A stretch of 41,957 nt of DNA, from assembly GCF_900113045.1 (NCBI RefSeq), contig NZ_FONY01000043.1, forward strand, positions 1 through 41,957, in the 5' to 3' direction. The notes beneath the pieces are model-generated. The model made no database searches. It was not told where the DNA came from and worked only from the letters and a program-made list of their open reading frames with translations. The stretch comes from Thermoflexibacter ruber (lineage in GTDB: Bacteria; Bacteroidota; Bacteroidia; Cytophagales; Thermoflexibacteraceae). Of this stretch, positions 7,944 to 17,700 are shown in pieces; positions within the stretch are counted from its first letter, which is position 1; each line of letters starts with the position of its first letter. A program made the position numbers and the translations under genes.

Positions 7944-9332
7944 TCAATAATGACCATTTTTTATTTCTGAAATCAAGAAACATACTCTAAGTTGATTTAA
8001 ATTTTTTGCTGGGATTTCAAAGTCAATTTGAGCTTGGTGATACTGAAAAATGCGCTTAGCTATCATTAACCCTAAGCCACTTCCTGTTTTGTGTTTTGCA
8101 TTTTGCCCTCTTTTAAAAGGAGTAAATAGTTCATTTATCTCTATTTTTTGAGGGGTTTCTCCTGAGTTGCGAATGATGAGTTGAAGTGCTGTTTCCGTCT
8201 GGCAAATTACGCAGTCTATTTGCTGATTGTCGCTATACTTGCAAGCATTCTTCAGCAGATTACTAATAGCTATTTTGAGCAGGTTTTCATCTCCTTTGAC
8301 TTCCAAGTTTATTTCGTCATTGCTTTGGTTTTCAATCTCAAACTGTACCTTAATATAAGGGTATTGACTTTGCAAAGAAGGTAGGCACGCAAAAATGAGT
8401 TCATCTAAACGAATAGTTTGAAAATTTTGGCTTTCTGTCTGATAATCAATTTTTGAAAGTAGAAGCAGAGAACTTACTAAATCAGAAAGTTGGTAAGTAT
8501 CCTCAGAGATGCGTTGTAATGTTTGGCGAACTTGTAGAGCAAGGTCTTCGGTTTTTAAAATATTTTCTAATTGGGTAACAATTCTGGTGATGGGGGTGCG
8601 GAGTTCGTGAGAGGCGTTGCCCGTAAATTCTTTTTGAGACTGGTAGGCTCGCTCTATTCTGTCAATCATTTGATTAAAAGACTTAGATAAAGCATTGATT
8701 TCATTATTCTTACTCGAGATAGGAAGTCTAATATTGAGGTTTTTATCAGTAATTTCTGAAATTTGAATCCTTACATTGTCAAGTGGTTTTAGTCCTTTTT
8801 TGCTCAAGTAAAAGGATAAAAACCAAACCAATACAGTTCCTGAAATAAAAGTAGCTACTAAAAGATACTTCAAATAGTCCAACTTACGCTTACCATACTT
8901 ATCCTCTGCGGTAACAAGTGCAAAATAATCTTTCCGATTAGAGTCATAGTACATTCCATAGACTTCGTAGTTGCTATAGGTGCGAAAAAAAGCCCCATGA
9001 ATCTTAAGGAAATCCAAGTCTTCTTTGTCCCAGCGGATAGGGGCATCGTCAAAGCTACTATATACTAACTCTTGTTTATCATTAAAAATCAGGACTTTTT
9101 CATCATATAATTTATGAATACTGTTTTGGTCAATGATTTTCAATAATTGCTCATCTACCTCTTGAACTTCCAGAAGTAGTTTAATCGTAGTTTCTGCTTT
9201 CTCAGCGAGACGGTCTTTGAACTCTTCCATGCGATAATCCGCAAACAAGGCATAAATAAAAAAGCAAGCAATACCCAAAATAATAGAGAAAAGCAGACTA
9301 AATAGGATAGAAAAACGTTGTTTGAGGTTCAT
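7944..9332 (-). CDS. membrane sensor histidine kinase (orphan)
   Basis: 462 residues. TM1 at about 8-30, a periplasmic sensor region of about 120 residues with no recognised fold, TM2 at about 154-175, a HAMP domain (about 178-230, with LKPLDNVRIQISEITDKNL), HisKA with phospho-acceptor His242 in ASHELRTPITR, then HATPase_c with the N-box NLLKNACKYS (about 358-367) and the G-box GSGLGLMIAKRI. It would autophosphorylate and pass the phosphate to a response regulator, but none is encoded next to it. The usual partner gene directly upstream is replaced by the rhodopsin gene, which has its own terminator. A perfect -7 element TATTTTTG lies about 50 nt upstream of the start. Signal and partner are unknown. 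Confidence 0.93.
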   Translation of the reverse strand: MNLKQRFSILFSLLFSIILGIACFFIYALFADYRMEEFKDRLAEKAETTIKLLLEVQEVDEQLLKIIDQNSIHKLYDEKVLIFNDKQELVYSSFDDAPIRWDKEDLDFLKIHGAFFRTYSNYEVYGMYYDSNRKDYFALVTAEDKYGKRKLDYLKYLLVATFISGTVLVWFLSFYLSKKGLKPLDNVRIQISEITDKNLNIRLPISSKNNEINALSKSFNQMIDRIERAYQSQKEFTGNASHELRTPITRIVTQLENILKTEDLALQVRQTLQRISEDTYQLSDLVSSLLLLSKIDYQTESQNFQTIRLDELIFACLPSLQSQYPYIKVQFEIENQSNDEINLEVKGDENLLKIAISNLLKNACKYSDNQQIDCVICQTETALQLIIRNSGETPQKIEINELFTPFKRGQNAKHKTGSGLGLMIAKRIFQYHQAQIDFEIPAKNLNQLRVCFLISEIKNGHY

Positions 9333-9396
9333 GCTTGCGATATTTTTTTGTGGATTACTGCAACCTAATCGTTATATGCCTATAGTATTACAAAAA

Positions 9397-9447
9397 TAAA
9401 AAAAATAGGTACCTTATCCTCTACTAAGATAAAATACCTATTACTTT
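9397..9447 (-). terminator. terminator downstream of the rhodopsin gene
   Basis: On the minus strand AATAGGTA pairs with TACCTATT (8 bp). An inner helix TTATC/GATAA lies within it, and a T-rich tract follows. It lies between the rhodopsin stop (9495) and the histidine kinase start (9332), so the two genes are probably separate transcription units. Confidence 0.65.
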
Positions 9448-9494
9448 TTTCAGCAACTAATTAAAATAATTTACACAGTTTCAAGGTAAAAAAA

Positions 9495-10277
9495 TTATAC
9501 AGTAGCAAATTTTGCTTTTTCTGCCACAGCTGCTTTTTCCGCTGCAGTTGCTCCTTTGGCTATGCTATAAACCACCAAGCCAAAGCCAATTTTATTTACA
9601 GCATCAGCGATATTATAAGCTAAGTCCACTGGAGAAGTTTTGGTCAAATCTACGCCTTCTACTAAGCCACTTAACAAGTTGCCGGGCAACATCATGTAGC
9701 CAATAGGATAAATAGCCCAACCTACCAAAGTAAACCAGCGTAACACATTGTAACCTGTCTTTACTACTTCACTATCTGTAGCCTTAGCTAATTTAGCTGC
9801 TTCACCTGCGTAGATTTCATAAATGATTAAGCCCCAGCCCAAAGTAGAGATAACTCCCCAAAGTACGTTCTGATTTACATATATAGCCTCACCCATGTAA
9901 CCAGCTACTAACATCACTACTGAACCAACAATTAAGCGAACTAACATGCCTGCGCTTGCGCCTGCTGGCTTCAAAATGAGGTAATACTCTATGCACATCA
10001 AAGGAACAGTGAGCGTCCAATCGATGTAGCGAAACTGAGTAGGCGAAGTACCTGTTTCCAACCATACTCCTCTCATGTAAAAATAATGCACAGCAGCGAT
10101 AAAAGTAATCAAAGCAGAAACCAGCAAAGAGGTTTTCCACTTGTCTATCACTGTTCCTCTTTCTACTATGAAGAAGATAGAAGCGGCTAACATAGACATA
10201 TAGCCTGTAAAGAAAGTAAAACCGATGTAGTCTCCAGCTTGGAGCGCACCATCAAGTAAAATACCTAAATTATACAT
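9495..10277 (-). CDS. proteorhodopsin-type light-driven proton pump
   Basis: 260 residues, seven transmembrane helices, retinal protein of the inner membrane. Helix C reads RYIDWTLTVPLMCIEYYLI with the proton-pump triad Asp86 (acceptor), Thr90 and Glu97 (donor), the DTE motif. His64 in HYFYMRG matches the His that pairs with the acceptor. Helix G holds Asp225 and the retinal-binding Lys229 in ADAVNKIGFGL. Met94, at the position of residue 105 in the classic proteorhodopsin, predicts green absorption. Gly141 in helix E aligns by eye with the fenestration glycine that lets xanthorhodopsin-like pumps bind a carotenoid antenna (Phe152 in the classic green proteorhodopsin). No N-terminal signal peptide is seen. 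No carotenoid or retinal synthesis gene is in the window. Confidence 0.96.
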   Translation of the reverse strand: MYNLGILLDGALQAGDYIGFTFFTGYMSMLAASIFFIVERGTVIDKWKTSLLVSALITFIAAVHYFYMRGVWLETGTSPTQFRYIDWTLTVPLMCIEYYLILKPAGASAGMLVRLIVGSVVMLVAGYMGEAIYVNQNVLWGVISTLGWGLIIYEIYAGEAAKLAKATDSEVVKTGYNVLRWFTLVGWAIYPIGYMMLPGNLLSGLVEGVDLTKTSPVDLAYNIADAVNKIGFGLVVYSIAKGATAAEKAAVAEKAKFATV

Positions 10278-10406
10278 AAAACTAATTAGTTAAAGGTTGT
10301 GATAATAATTTTGAAATAGTTTGAAAATTTTGTAAGTACTAAAACTAAAGAGAAGAAATAAGATGTTAGTTTAGAAGATTTGTTGATAATAAAATAAAAT
10401 GTTAAG

Positions 10407-10447
10407 AAAAATGTTTAGCAATTTTAATAAAAAGTTAAACATTTTTT
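10407..10447 (-). terminator. terminator after the NTF2-like gene
   Basis: Arms AAAATGTTTA (10407-10416) and TAAACATTTT (10436-10445) pair perfectly around an AT loop. T-runs are present. It lies 10 nt after the stop of the NTF2-like gene and upstream of the rhodopsin gene. Confidence 0.65.
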
Positions 10448-10457
10448 TGATAATCAA

Positions 10458-10874
10458 TCACCATTCCTGCTTGAGTAGGGAGGCATGCCAACGAGCCTCT
10501 TTCCAAGATCCTCCGGCGGTACGTTTCCAGATAATTGTAACTACACAAAAGAATTTCCCTACTTGACCACCGACGTAAAGTCTTTGGCAAAACTCTACTA
10601 CGCTATATCCCATAGCTTCGGTTTTTAAGGCATCGTAGGTGAGTATTTCCGTATCTGTGCGTGCATTCATGGCTTTTAACTTAGCAAAAAGCTCATGAAA
10701 CCAGTTTTCCCACTCTTGACGAGTGCGAATCATTTTGCCTCCTCCGTCAGTGTCTATGTCGACAATGCCAAAATCATCATCACATAGCTCGGCTAAGTCC
10801 TCGAAATTATTTTCGCTGACATATTTGAACAGGCGAACTGTTTCATCATAAAAAGGCTTCTTTTCATTTTCCAT
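10458..10874 (-). CDS. NTF2-like / SnoaL-like (DUF4440-type) small protein
   Basis: 138 residues, cytoplasmic, no signal peptide. The pattern is that of an NTF2/SnoaL-like fold: an N-terminal helix pair (ETVRLFKYVSENNFEDLAELCDDDFGIVD), a helix with WENWFHELFAKLKAM, then long beta strands ending in SWKEARWHASLLKQEW, where WH.S is typical of DUF4440/SnoaL-like proteins. Such domains bind small hydrophobic ligands or act as subunits, and no specific activity can be deduced. It has its own terminator and is flanked by hemE and rhodopsin, which does not give a clear functional link. Confidence 0.8.
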   Translation of the reverse strand: MENEKKPFYDETVRLFKYVSENNFEDLAELCDDDFGIVDIDTDGGGKMIRTRQEWENWFHELFAKLKAMNARTDTEILTYDALKTEAMGYSVVEFCQRLYVGGQVGKFFCVVTIIWKRTAGGSWKEARWHASLLKQEW

Positions 10875-10941
10875 AGTTTTTCTTTTTGTTAAAAATTTTT
10901 CTATTAACTCCTTGTAAAGCCTATTGTTAGAAAAAGAAAAG

Positions 10942-10976
10942 AAAAAACCCTACCTTAGACTGAACAAGATAGGGTT
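10942..10976 (-). terminator. terminator downstream of hemE
   Basis: On the minus strand AACCCTATCTT pairs with AAGGTAGGGTT (11 bp, one G.U pair) and is followed by a T-run. It lies about 25 nt after the hemE stop. Confidence 0.8.
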
Positions 10977-11000
10977 GGAGAATAAAGTCATTTATCCTAT

Positions 11001-12035
11001 TTAGTTTTGCCATTCCTTAACCGTTTCTATGAAACACCTCACTTTCTCAGGGTCAGTATCAGGGTAAACTCCATGCCCCAGATTCGCAATATGTCTTTGT
11101 CCACCAAAAGAGGCTAACATTGCTTGTGTTTCTTTGCGAATGACCTCATAAGAGCCGTAAAGCACGCAGGGGTCTAAGTTTCCTTGCAAGGTTTTATTTT
11201 GCCCAATGATTTGTCGTGATTCTTGCGGACTCATCGTCCAGTCTAAGCCAATGACATCACACCTTGTCTGGCTGAGTTGTTTTCGAGCAAAAAATGCACC
11301 TTTGGCAAACACTGTTTTAGGAACTTCATCAATAGCCTCACAAATTTGGGCAATGTATGGAATTGAAAACTCCTGATAGTGTTCAGGAGTAAGTATGCCC
11401 GCCCAAGAGTCAAAGAGTTGGATAAGGTCTGCCCCTGCTTTGATTTGTTCTTTTAGGTAATTAATAGTACTATCTGTAATTTTTTGCAAAAGCGCATGAG
11501 CAAGGTGCGGGGCTTGGTACATCATTCGGCGAGCTTTGGAAAAGGTCTTAGAACCGCTCCCCTCTACCATGTAGGTAAATATAGTAAAAGGTGCGCCTGC
11601 AAAGCCTATTAAAGGCACCCTCCCAGCGAGTTCTCGCTTGGTAATGCGAATTGCCTCTGCTACATACGCCAAGTCTGATACAGCATCAGCTACTTTTAAC
11701 TTTTTAATATCTTCTTCTTTCTCAATGGTTTTAGGGAAAAAAGGTCCTCTTTTTTCCACCATTTCATACGGTAAACCCATAGCCTCAGGAATTACCAGAA
11801 TATCAGAAAAGATAATCGCCGCATCTACTCCCAAAATATCTACTGGCTGGATAGTAACCTCAGCGGCACGCTCAGGGGTTTTTACCAATTCTATAAAATC
11901 TTTCAAGCTGTCCCTGACCGCTCTATATTCAGGTAAGATACGCCCTGCCTGACGCATTAGCCACACAGGAGGACGCTCTACTTGCTCACCTTTGGCGGCA
12001 CGTAAGAGTAAATCATTTTTTAACGTTGTTCCCAA
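11001..12035 (-). CDS. hemE: uroporphyrinogen-III decarboxylase
   Basis: 344 residues, normal length. It removes four carboxyl groups from uroporphyrinogen III to give coproporphyrinogen III in haem synthesis. The N-terminal signature [17 protein letters not shown] (about 22-38) holds the substrate-binding arginines. [17 protein letters not shown] holds the catalytic Asp region, and [16 protein letters not shown] and the C-terminal [13 protein letters not shown] are also family motifs. The family start ([12 protein letters not shown]) is reached only from a TTG codon at 12035. No in-frame ATG lies between the upstream stop and residue 27, so TTG is the likely start codon. Not in an operon with other haem genes here. 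Confidence 0.96.
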   Translation of the reverse strand: MGTTLKNDLLLRAAKGEQVERPPVWLMRQAGRILPEYRAVRDSLKDFIELVKTPERAAEVTIQPVDILGVDAAIIFSDILVIPEAMGLPYEMVEKRGPFFPKTIEKEEDIKKLKVADAVSDLAYVAEAIRITKRELAGRVPLIGFAGAPFTIFTYMVEGSGSKTFSKARRMMYQAPHLAHALLQKITDSTINYLKEQIKAGADLIQLFDSWAGILTPEHYQEFSIPYIAQICEAIDEVPKTVFAKGAFFARKQLSQTRCDVIGLDWTMSPQESRQIIGQNKTLQGNLDPCVLYGSYEVIRKETQAMLASFGGQRHIANLGHGVYPDTDPEKVRCFIETVKEWQN

Positions 12036-12176
12036 TATCTTTCTTTTTAAAGTAATAAGACAAATTCAATGTATGTTCCCATTTATGAGAATGTGTTGTT
12101 TAATAATTATTTCTAATCTTACAAATGCAATTTTATATTTGTGAAGCTACTTATGCGTATTTTTCCCTTTTTATCC

Positions 12177-13337
12177 TTACCCATTTTGCAAAGCCTCGAC
12201 ATTTGATAGGTTGTAGATTTCTGCCAATTTCTCCACTACATAGTCTATCTCTTCCTTAGTATTGTATTTACTAAAGGAGAAACGTACATTGGCGCGATTG
12301 GGGTCTGCTTTGATAGCTTGGAGGACATGCGAACCTACTTCAGAGCCACTGGAGCAAGCACTTCCGCCGGAGGCAGAAATTTTGTGAATATCCAAATTGA
12401 ACAACAGCATATCGTTATCTGAGGAAGGAGGAAAACTTACATTTAAGACGGTATATAGGCTTTTTTCCAGATTAGCCGATTCCCCGTTAAAGCGAATGTC
12501 TTGGAAAGTGTCTTTCAATCTGTCAATCATGTAGGCTTTGAGACTTAGAATATACTTCTTATGCTCTTCCATTTCTCTGCAAGCGATTTCTAATGCTTTA
12601 GCCAAACCGATAATGCCATATACATTTTCTGTTCCTCCCCTCATGTTGCGTTCCTGTGCCCCTCCTGTGATGAACGGTTGAATCTTTGCATCATTTTTAA
12701 TATAAATAAAGCCTATACCTTTGGGTCCGTGGAACTTATGTGCCGCTCCATTGATACTATGTACTTTGATTTTTTGTAAATTGATGGGGAAATGCCCTAC
12801 GGTTTGCACAGTATCTGAGTGAAAATAAGCATTGAACTCTTCGCAAAGATTGCCTACGGTTTGTATATCAAGTAGATTGCCAATTTCATTATTAGCGTGC
12901 ATAAGCGAAACCAAAGAACGCGGGTGAGTAGCTAAGAGTTCTCTTAAATGGTCTAAATCTACGTTTCCTTTTTCATCAATATTTACAAAGGAAAGTTTGA
13001 TGATGCCACTTTTGGCTAAGTCCACCAAGGTATGCTCTACGGCATGATGCTCAATAGGTGAGCTAATCGCATGAGTGAGTTTGTAAGTATGTATGGCACT
13101 GCGAATGGCAGTGTTATCGGACTCAGTTCCACCAGAGGTAAAAAAAATCTCAGACGGAGAGGTATTGAGCAAGGTTGCTATTTTCTTCCTTGCCTGTTCT
13201 ATGCCCGCCCTTACCTTGCTTCCATGCCCATGAATAGAGGAGGGATTGCCAAAATGCTCAGTCATGTACGGGAGCATAGCCTCTAATACTTCTTTGTCTA
13301 AAGGCGTGGTAGCCGCATTGTCTAAATATACACGCAT
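12177..13337 (-). CDS. iscS: cysteine desulfurase, IscS/NifS type
   Basis: 386 residues from ATG 13337. A PLP enzyme that takes sulfur from cysteine for Fe-S clusters and thio-cofactors. Motifs: the YLDNAATTPLD start, FTSGGTESDN near 72-82, the PLP-lysine region GAAHKFHGPKGIGF, and the catalytic-Cys loop ASGGSACSSGSE. A TTG codon 24 nt upstream is in frame, but the family begins at M-x-V-YLDNAATT, so ATG is chosen. It stands alone: no iscU, iscA or regulator adjoins it. pdxJ, the gene that makes the cofactor precursor, lies directly upstream on the same strand about 90 nt away. The symbol could equally be nifS or sufS-like. Confidence 0.93.
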   Translation of the reverse strand: MRVYLDNAATTPLDKEVLEAMLPYMTEHFGNPSSIHGHGSKVRAGIEQARKKIATLLNTSPSEIFFTSGGTESDNTAIRSAIHTYKLTHAISSPIEHHAVEHTLVDLAKSGIIKLSFVNIDEKGNVDLDHLRELLATHPRSLVSLMHANNEIGNLLDIQTVGNLCEEFNAYFHSDTVQTVGHFPINLQKIKVHSINGAAHKFHGPKGIGFIYIKNDAKIQPFITGGAQERNMRGGTENVYGIIGLAKALEIACREMEEHKKYILSLKAYMIDRLKDTFQDIRFNGESANLEKSLYTVLNVSFPPSSDNDMLLFNLDIHKISASGGSACSSGSEVGSHVLQAIKADPNRANVRFSFSKYNTKEEIDYVVEKLAEIYNLSNVEALQNG

Positions 13338-13431
13338 AGTGATGAATATGTTTTTTTGCAAAATTAGTATCTATCTCTCTAACTTTTGAGAAGTAAAGAT
13401 TTTTTTATTTTACCAATATTTAGAACAATCA

Positions 13432-14151
13432 CTATCTATCTTTTAACTGCCTCAAATACAGTTGAATAGTGTTTTCTAAGCCATAATACAGTGTATCACA
13501 AATTAAGGCATGACCTATGGAAACTTCTAAGAGATGAGGAATATTTTTATAGAAATAGTGAAGATTGTTTAAGTCTAAATCATGCCCAGCATTGATGCCT
13601 AAGCCAAGTTCATGTGCTAATATGGCACTTTCTCTATAATGATGGATGGCTTGTGCAGGACTTTGCAAATATTCTCTGGCATAACGCTCAGTGTAAAGCT
13701 CTATGCGGTCTGTCCCTGTTTTTGCTGCTCCTTCTATCATTTCCTTGATGGGGTCGACAAAAATAGAGGTACGTATGCCGTTGCTTTTCAGTTCACTGAT
13801 AATTTCTACAAGGTAGCTTTGGTATTTAATAGTGTCCCAGCCCGCATTAGACGTAAGTGCGTTAAGAGCATCAGGCACTAAGGTAGCTTGGGTAGGTTTT
13901 ACTTCCAAAACCAAATCCATGTATTTGTGCTGGGGGTTGCCTTCTATATTAAATTCTGTGGTGATAATTTCTTTGAGTGCATATACATCGGCAAATCTGA
14001 TATGCCTTTCATCAGGGCGAGGGTGAACTGTAATGCCTTGCGCCCCAAACCTTTCACAATCTTTGGCGACCTGAATGAGATTAGGATTGTTACCTCCACG
14101 AGAGTTTCTCAATGTAGCAATTTTATTAATATTTACGCTGAGTTTTGTCAT
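13432..14151 (-). CDS. pdxJ: pyridoxine 5'-phosphate synthase
   Basis: 239 residues from ATG 14151. A TIM-barrel enzyme that condenses 1-deoxyxylulose 5-phosphate with 3-amino-2-oxopropyl phosphate to pyridoxine 5'-phosphate. Motifs: the start [20 protein letters not shown], the active-site [11 protein letters not shown] (His43, Arg45, Arg49, His50), [14 protein letters not shown], and [13 protein letters not shown] with a catalytic His. An in-frame TTG 33 nt upstream gives a longer frame with a non-family tail, so ATG is preferred. It is probably co-transcribed with the PLP-using cysteine desulfurase that follows, although a gap of about 90 nt lies between them. Confidence 0.95.
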   Translation of the reverse strand: MTKLSVNINKIATLRNSRGGNNPNLIQVAKDCERFGAQGITVHPRPDERHIRFADVYALKEIITTEFNIEGNPQHKYMDLVLEVKPTQATLVPDALNALTSNAGWDTIKYQSYLVEIISELKSNGIRTSIFVDPIKEMIEGAAKTGTDRIELYTERYAREYLQSPAQAIHHYRESAILAHELGLGINAGHDLDLNNLHYFYKNIPHLLEVSIGHALICDTLYYGLENTIQLYLRQLKDR

Positions 14152-14277
14152 AGCTTCATCAACTTTACATTCTCTTTTAGGCAAGTATTTATACTTGTAT
14201 TAAATTTTTTTATTTTCCAATAATTTATACTCAAAATAAAATGATTTTGAAATCCCTCTTGCTAAGGAATGGACTTG

Positions 14278-14494
14278 GTTTCTCTGACACTTTTGGTGGA
14301 GTTAGCCCATGAACAGTACTACATGTAACTTTAAGCCCGTAGGGCTATCATCTTGGTAGAAAAGAGTGAAATATGCCACCGCTACGCGGTTTTATTCATT
14401 ATTTTCTACAAAAATAGCACACCTACGGTGTTAGTCAAGGGCAAATTAAAGTCCAATGCTTACATAAGTTTTACACAGAAAGTGCCAGAGAAAC
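14278..14494 (+). mobile_element. MITE-like non-coding element, copy 1
   Basis: About 217 bp with no credible ORF. Terminal inverted repeats: GTTTCTCTGACACTTTTGGTG at the left and the complement of CACAGAAAGTGCCAGAGAAAC at the right. The interior has three small hairpins with the same plan, a 5-bp stem and a 3-nt loop: AGCCC-gta-GGGCT (14334-14346), ACCGC-tac-GCGGT (14378-14390) and ACACC-tac-GGTGT (14419-14431). The second is nested inside GTAGAAAA (14356-14363) / TTTTCTAC (14402-14409). A second copy lies at 36952-37196. The flanks (TGGACTTG / GGAACTTT) are only loosely similar, so a target duplication is eroded or absent. It sits between pdxJ and the CHAT gene, in a divergent promoter region. 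Confidence 0.75.
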
Positions 14495-14706
14495 GGAACT
14501 TTGGAGTAAAGAAAATTTCAAAAACACTTTTGATTGAGTATAACTTCCTTAAAGAGCATTTTGCCAGACAAAGGTAAGAAAATAAAATGAGGTGAGGAAA
14601 GTAAGTGATAATGATAATTTTATTCCCTGTATTCCTCATTTCTCAATATTTTTTTTAAAATTTGAAGTGAAGAAAGTCAAAATCAAACCATTAAATACTC
14701 AATTTT
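14495..14706. other. upstream region of the CHAT gene, no gene seen
   Basis: About 210 nt, AT-rich. Short ORFs in it have no family features. It must carry the promoter of the large plus-strand gene. A partial -7 match (TAATTTTA) is visible near 14614-14621, but no -33 element is spaced correctly, so I do not call a promoter. Confidence 0.3.
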
Positions 14707-17700
14707 GTGCAAATTCCTGTCATTTTTTTAGCTTTTGCCAACGACAAGGTCGACAATGCCCGCTACCTTCGCAATCTACCACGAGAGTTGGACGGAATCC
14801 GCAATGCCTTACTTCCTGCTGTGAAGGCAGGTCTTTGCGAAGTAGTAGAGCGAGCCAACGCCACCATAGATAACATTCTGGACACTTTCCAAGACCAGCG
14901 GTACAGAGATAGAATTGCTATTTTTCACTATGGAGGTCATGCAGACGGCTACCAACTTTTGTTAGAGGAATTGGACGGCTCTCATGCGGTAGCATACGGC
15001 GGGGGTTTAGTTTCTTTCTTTGCTATGCAAAAAGGGCTAAAATTAGTGTTTTTTAATGGATGCTCTACACATCAGCAATCCTTAGAACTTACCCAAGCAG
15101 GGATTCCTGCGGTCATAGGTACTTCTAACGCTATCAATGACGACGTAGCCACCTTGCTTGCCATACGCTTTTACAGAGGAATTGCTCAAGGTATGACCCT
15201 TGAGAGGTCTTGGAACGCCGCAGTCAGCAACATCAAAATCAAGCAGAACGAAGGCAATACGCGAGGGCTTTATCGCAAAGAAGCTGCTCAAAAACTTGTA
15301 GATGAGCGTTTCCCTTGGGAGTTGCTCATTCGCGAGGGGGCAGAAATTGTGAAAGAGTTTAATTTGCCTACTGAAGTCAATAATCCACTTTTTGGCTTAC
15401 CCGAAATTCCTAAAATATACAATCTGCCCGCAGAACCCTACCAATTTTTACTGCCTTATACACGCCCTTATGCGGAAATATTTTTTGGTAGAGCTACCTA
15501 CATCAGGGACTTATACAATAGGATTACAGATAAAAATTCTGCCCCTATCATCTGCATATTTGGGCAGGCAGCAGTGGGGAAATCCTCACTTTTTGATGCA
15601 GGGCTTCGTCCTCGCTTGGAAAGTTCGCACATAGTGCAGTACATAAAACGCAAGCAAGGCAAAGGGCTATTAGGCACATTGGAGGAGGCTTTAGGCATTG
15701 AAAAATCAGAGGAAGAAATTGACGCAGAGCGAAAAAGTATCTTAGAAGCCAAAGATAACTTTGAGCAGAAGCCCGTAGAAACGCTCAGTTTGGACTTGCT
15801 CAATAGCCTTACTATCACCGACTCCCATACTCTTTCTAATGAGGCATCTAACAATCATAATTCGGCAGAAACCTTTGAAGGACAAGCTGTTGAAGTAATG
15901 ACAGAAACAGAAATCTCTTCCCAAGAATCCAAACCTAGCAAAAGCAAAGATGCACTCATAGAGGCACTTAGAGATTTGTCCACCAAAGTAGATTTGTCTT
16001 TGCAAGGTACGATTTTTAAGTTCATTCAAGAGCTAAACAAAGAGGAAAAAAGTAATAAAACTTCTAATACCCCCAACCAACCCTCAGCAGCAGGAACGAG
16101 TCGGCTTTTGCAAAGGTGGAAACAGATAGAGGAAGAGAGCGGCAAACCTTTGGTCATCATCCTTGACCACGTAGAAGAGTGCTACACGCGCCCCATGATG
16201 ACGGACAAGGCACTGAACGAGGGAGAACAGCTCAACATGGGAGAGCGAGAGATAGAAATTTTCTTGCAAGAGGTCAAAGCACTTTTTAATGACCTTTCCA
16301 ACCTGCCCAGAGGAAAGCTTCTCTTAGGCTATCGCAAAGAATACCAAGCTGACTTTGAGGAGTGGTTCAAGTGGTTCAAACTTCCGCAGAACAAGGTTTT
16401 TTTAGAAAACTTGGAAAGAGAAGAAATCATTGAGATAATTCAGGGCTTGACCTCTACGGAAAATCTTAGAAGAAATTATCGGATAAGTATCGAAACGGGC
16501 TTGGCGGAAATCATTGCAGATGACCTGCTCGAGGACCGAGAATCAGCCATTGCGCCTGCCTTGCAGATGATACTAACCAAACTTTGGAAGTCATGTGAAA
16601 ATGAACATACCCGCCTTTTTACCATTCAAAAATACCAAGAACTAAAAAAACAAGGGCTTTTTGTCAAGGATTTTTTAGAAGAGCAGATGCAAAAAATACG
16701 AGAGTGGAATCCCGAAGTAGAGGAATCAGGTTTGGTCTTAGATATTCTGATGCAACACACCACCCGCTTTGCTACGGCAGGAATGCAGAACGTAAATGAA
16801 CTAAAAAAACTTTATTCTCACAAAGCAGAAATTTTAGGCAGCATCTTAGACAAATGCAAAGAACTTTTCTTACTCACTGACTTAGGGCAAAGCACTGCTT
16901 TGGCTCATGATTCTCTTGCACCTATTATCCAAGAAAAATATCGCAAATCTATGTACGTAGGGCAGAGAGCTATGCGACTTTTGGAGAATAAAATCGTCAA
17001 TTTTAACCCTAACGATAAGAAAAGCAGTGTATTTGACGAAAGAGAATTGGGCGTAGTAGAGGAAGGTGGCAAAGGCATGAGGTATTGGACGGAAAAAGAA
17101 TTGGAACTGATAGAAGCAAGCAGAAGGCGAAGGGCTATCAATAAAAGAAACCGCCGTTGGCGAAGGATTGGCTTTATCGCAAGTGTGGTTACGGTTATTG
17201 GATTTACGATTTATTCATGGATTTTAAAAAACATTGCAAGCAACGAGCAGATACGCGCCGAAGCAAGCCAACTCATGACTTTGGCTGTCCAAAACGAAGA
17301 CATGACTATGGCATTGCGATTGGCGGAAAGAGCCGACAGCCTTGCTATGTATATCCAAGATAACTCTATGAAAGAGAAGTTAATAGAAATATTAGCTACA
17401 GGGAACTTTTACACTTCTTTTTGGCAAGGAAGTTTGGCTAATCCTAAAATTTGCTTAGATAAAGAAGGAAGCAGAATGTTGTTTTATGGTATAGACTCTG
17501 TTTTATATGTACGAGATTTAAAAGGAAACGACCTTTTCAAACTCACTAACCAAAGCATCATAGACTTTGATTTGTCCGCAGACGGAAGGAAAATCCTGAC
17601 GCTTGGCAACTCAGACAATATAGCAAGACTTTGGGACATCAACGGCAAGCAATTAGCCACTTTCAAGGAAAATATCAAAGACTATGTTTTTAATCAATTA

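Noticed and set aside
9397-9447. Rhodopsin and histidine kinase as one operon
   Set aside because: A hairpin with a T-rich tail lies between them and the gap is 162 nt, so separate units are more likely.
13338-13361. Upstream TTG start for the cysteine desulfurase
   Set aside because: The extension is not part of the family N-terminus. The ATG at 13337 gives the expected start.
14353-14577. Plus-strand ORF inside and after MITE copy 1
   Set aside because: It consists of the non-coding repeat read in one frame, has no family features, and the second MITE copy does not keep it.
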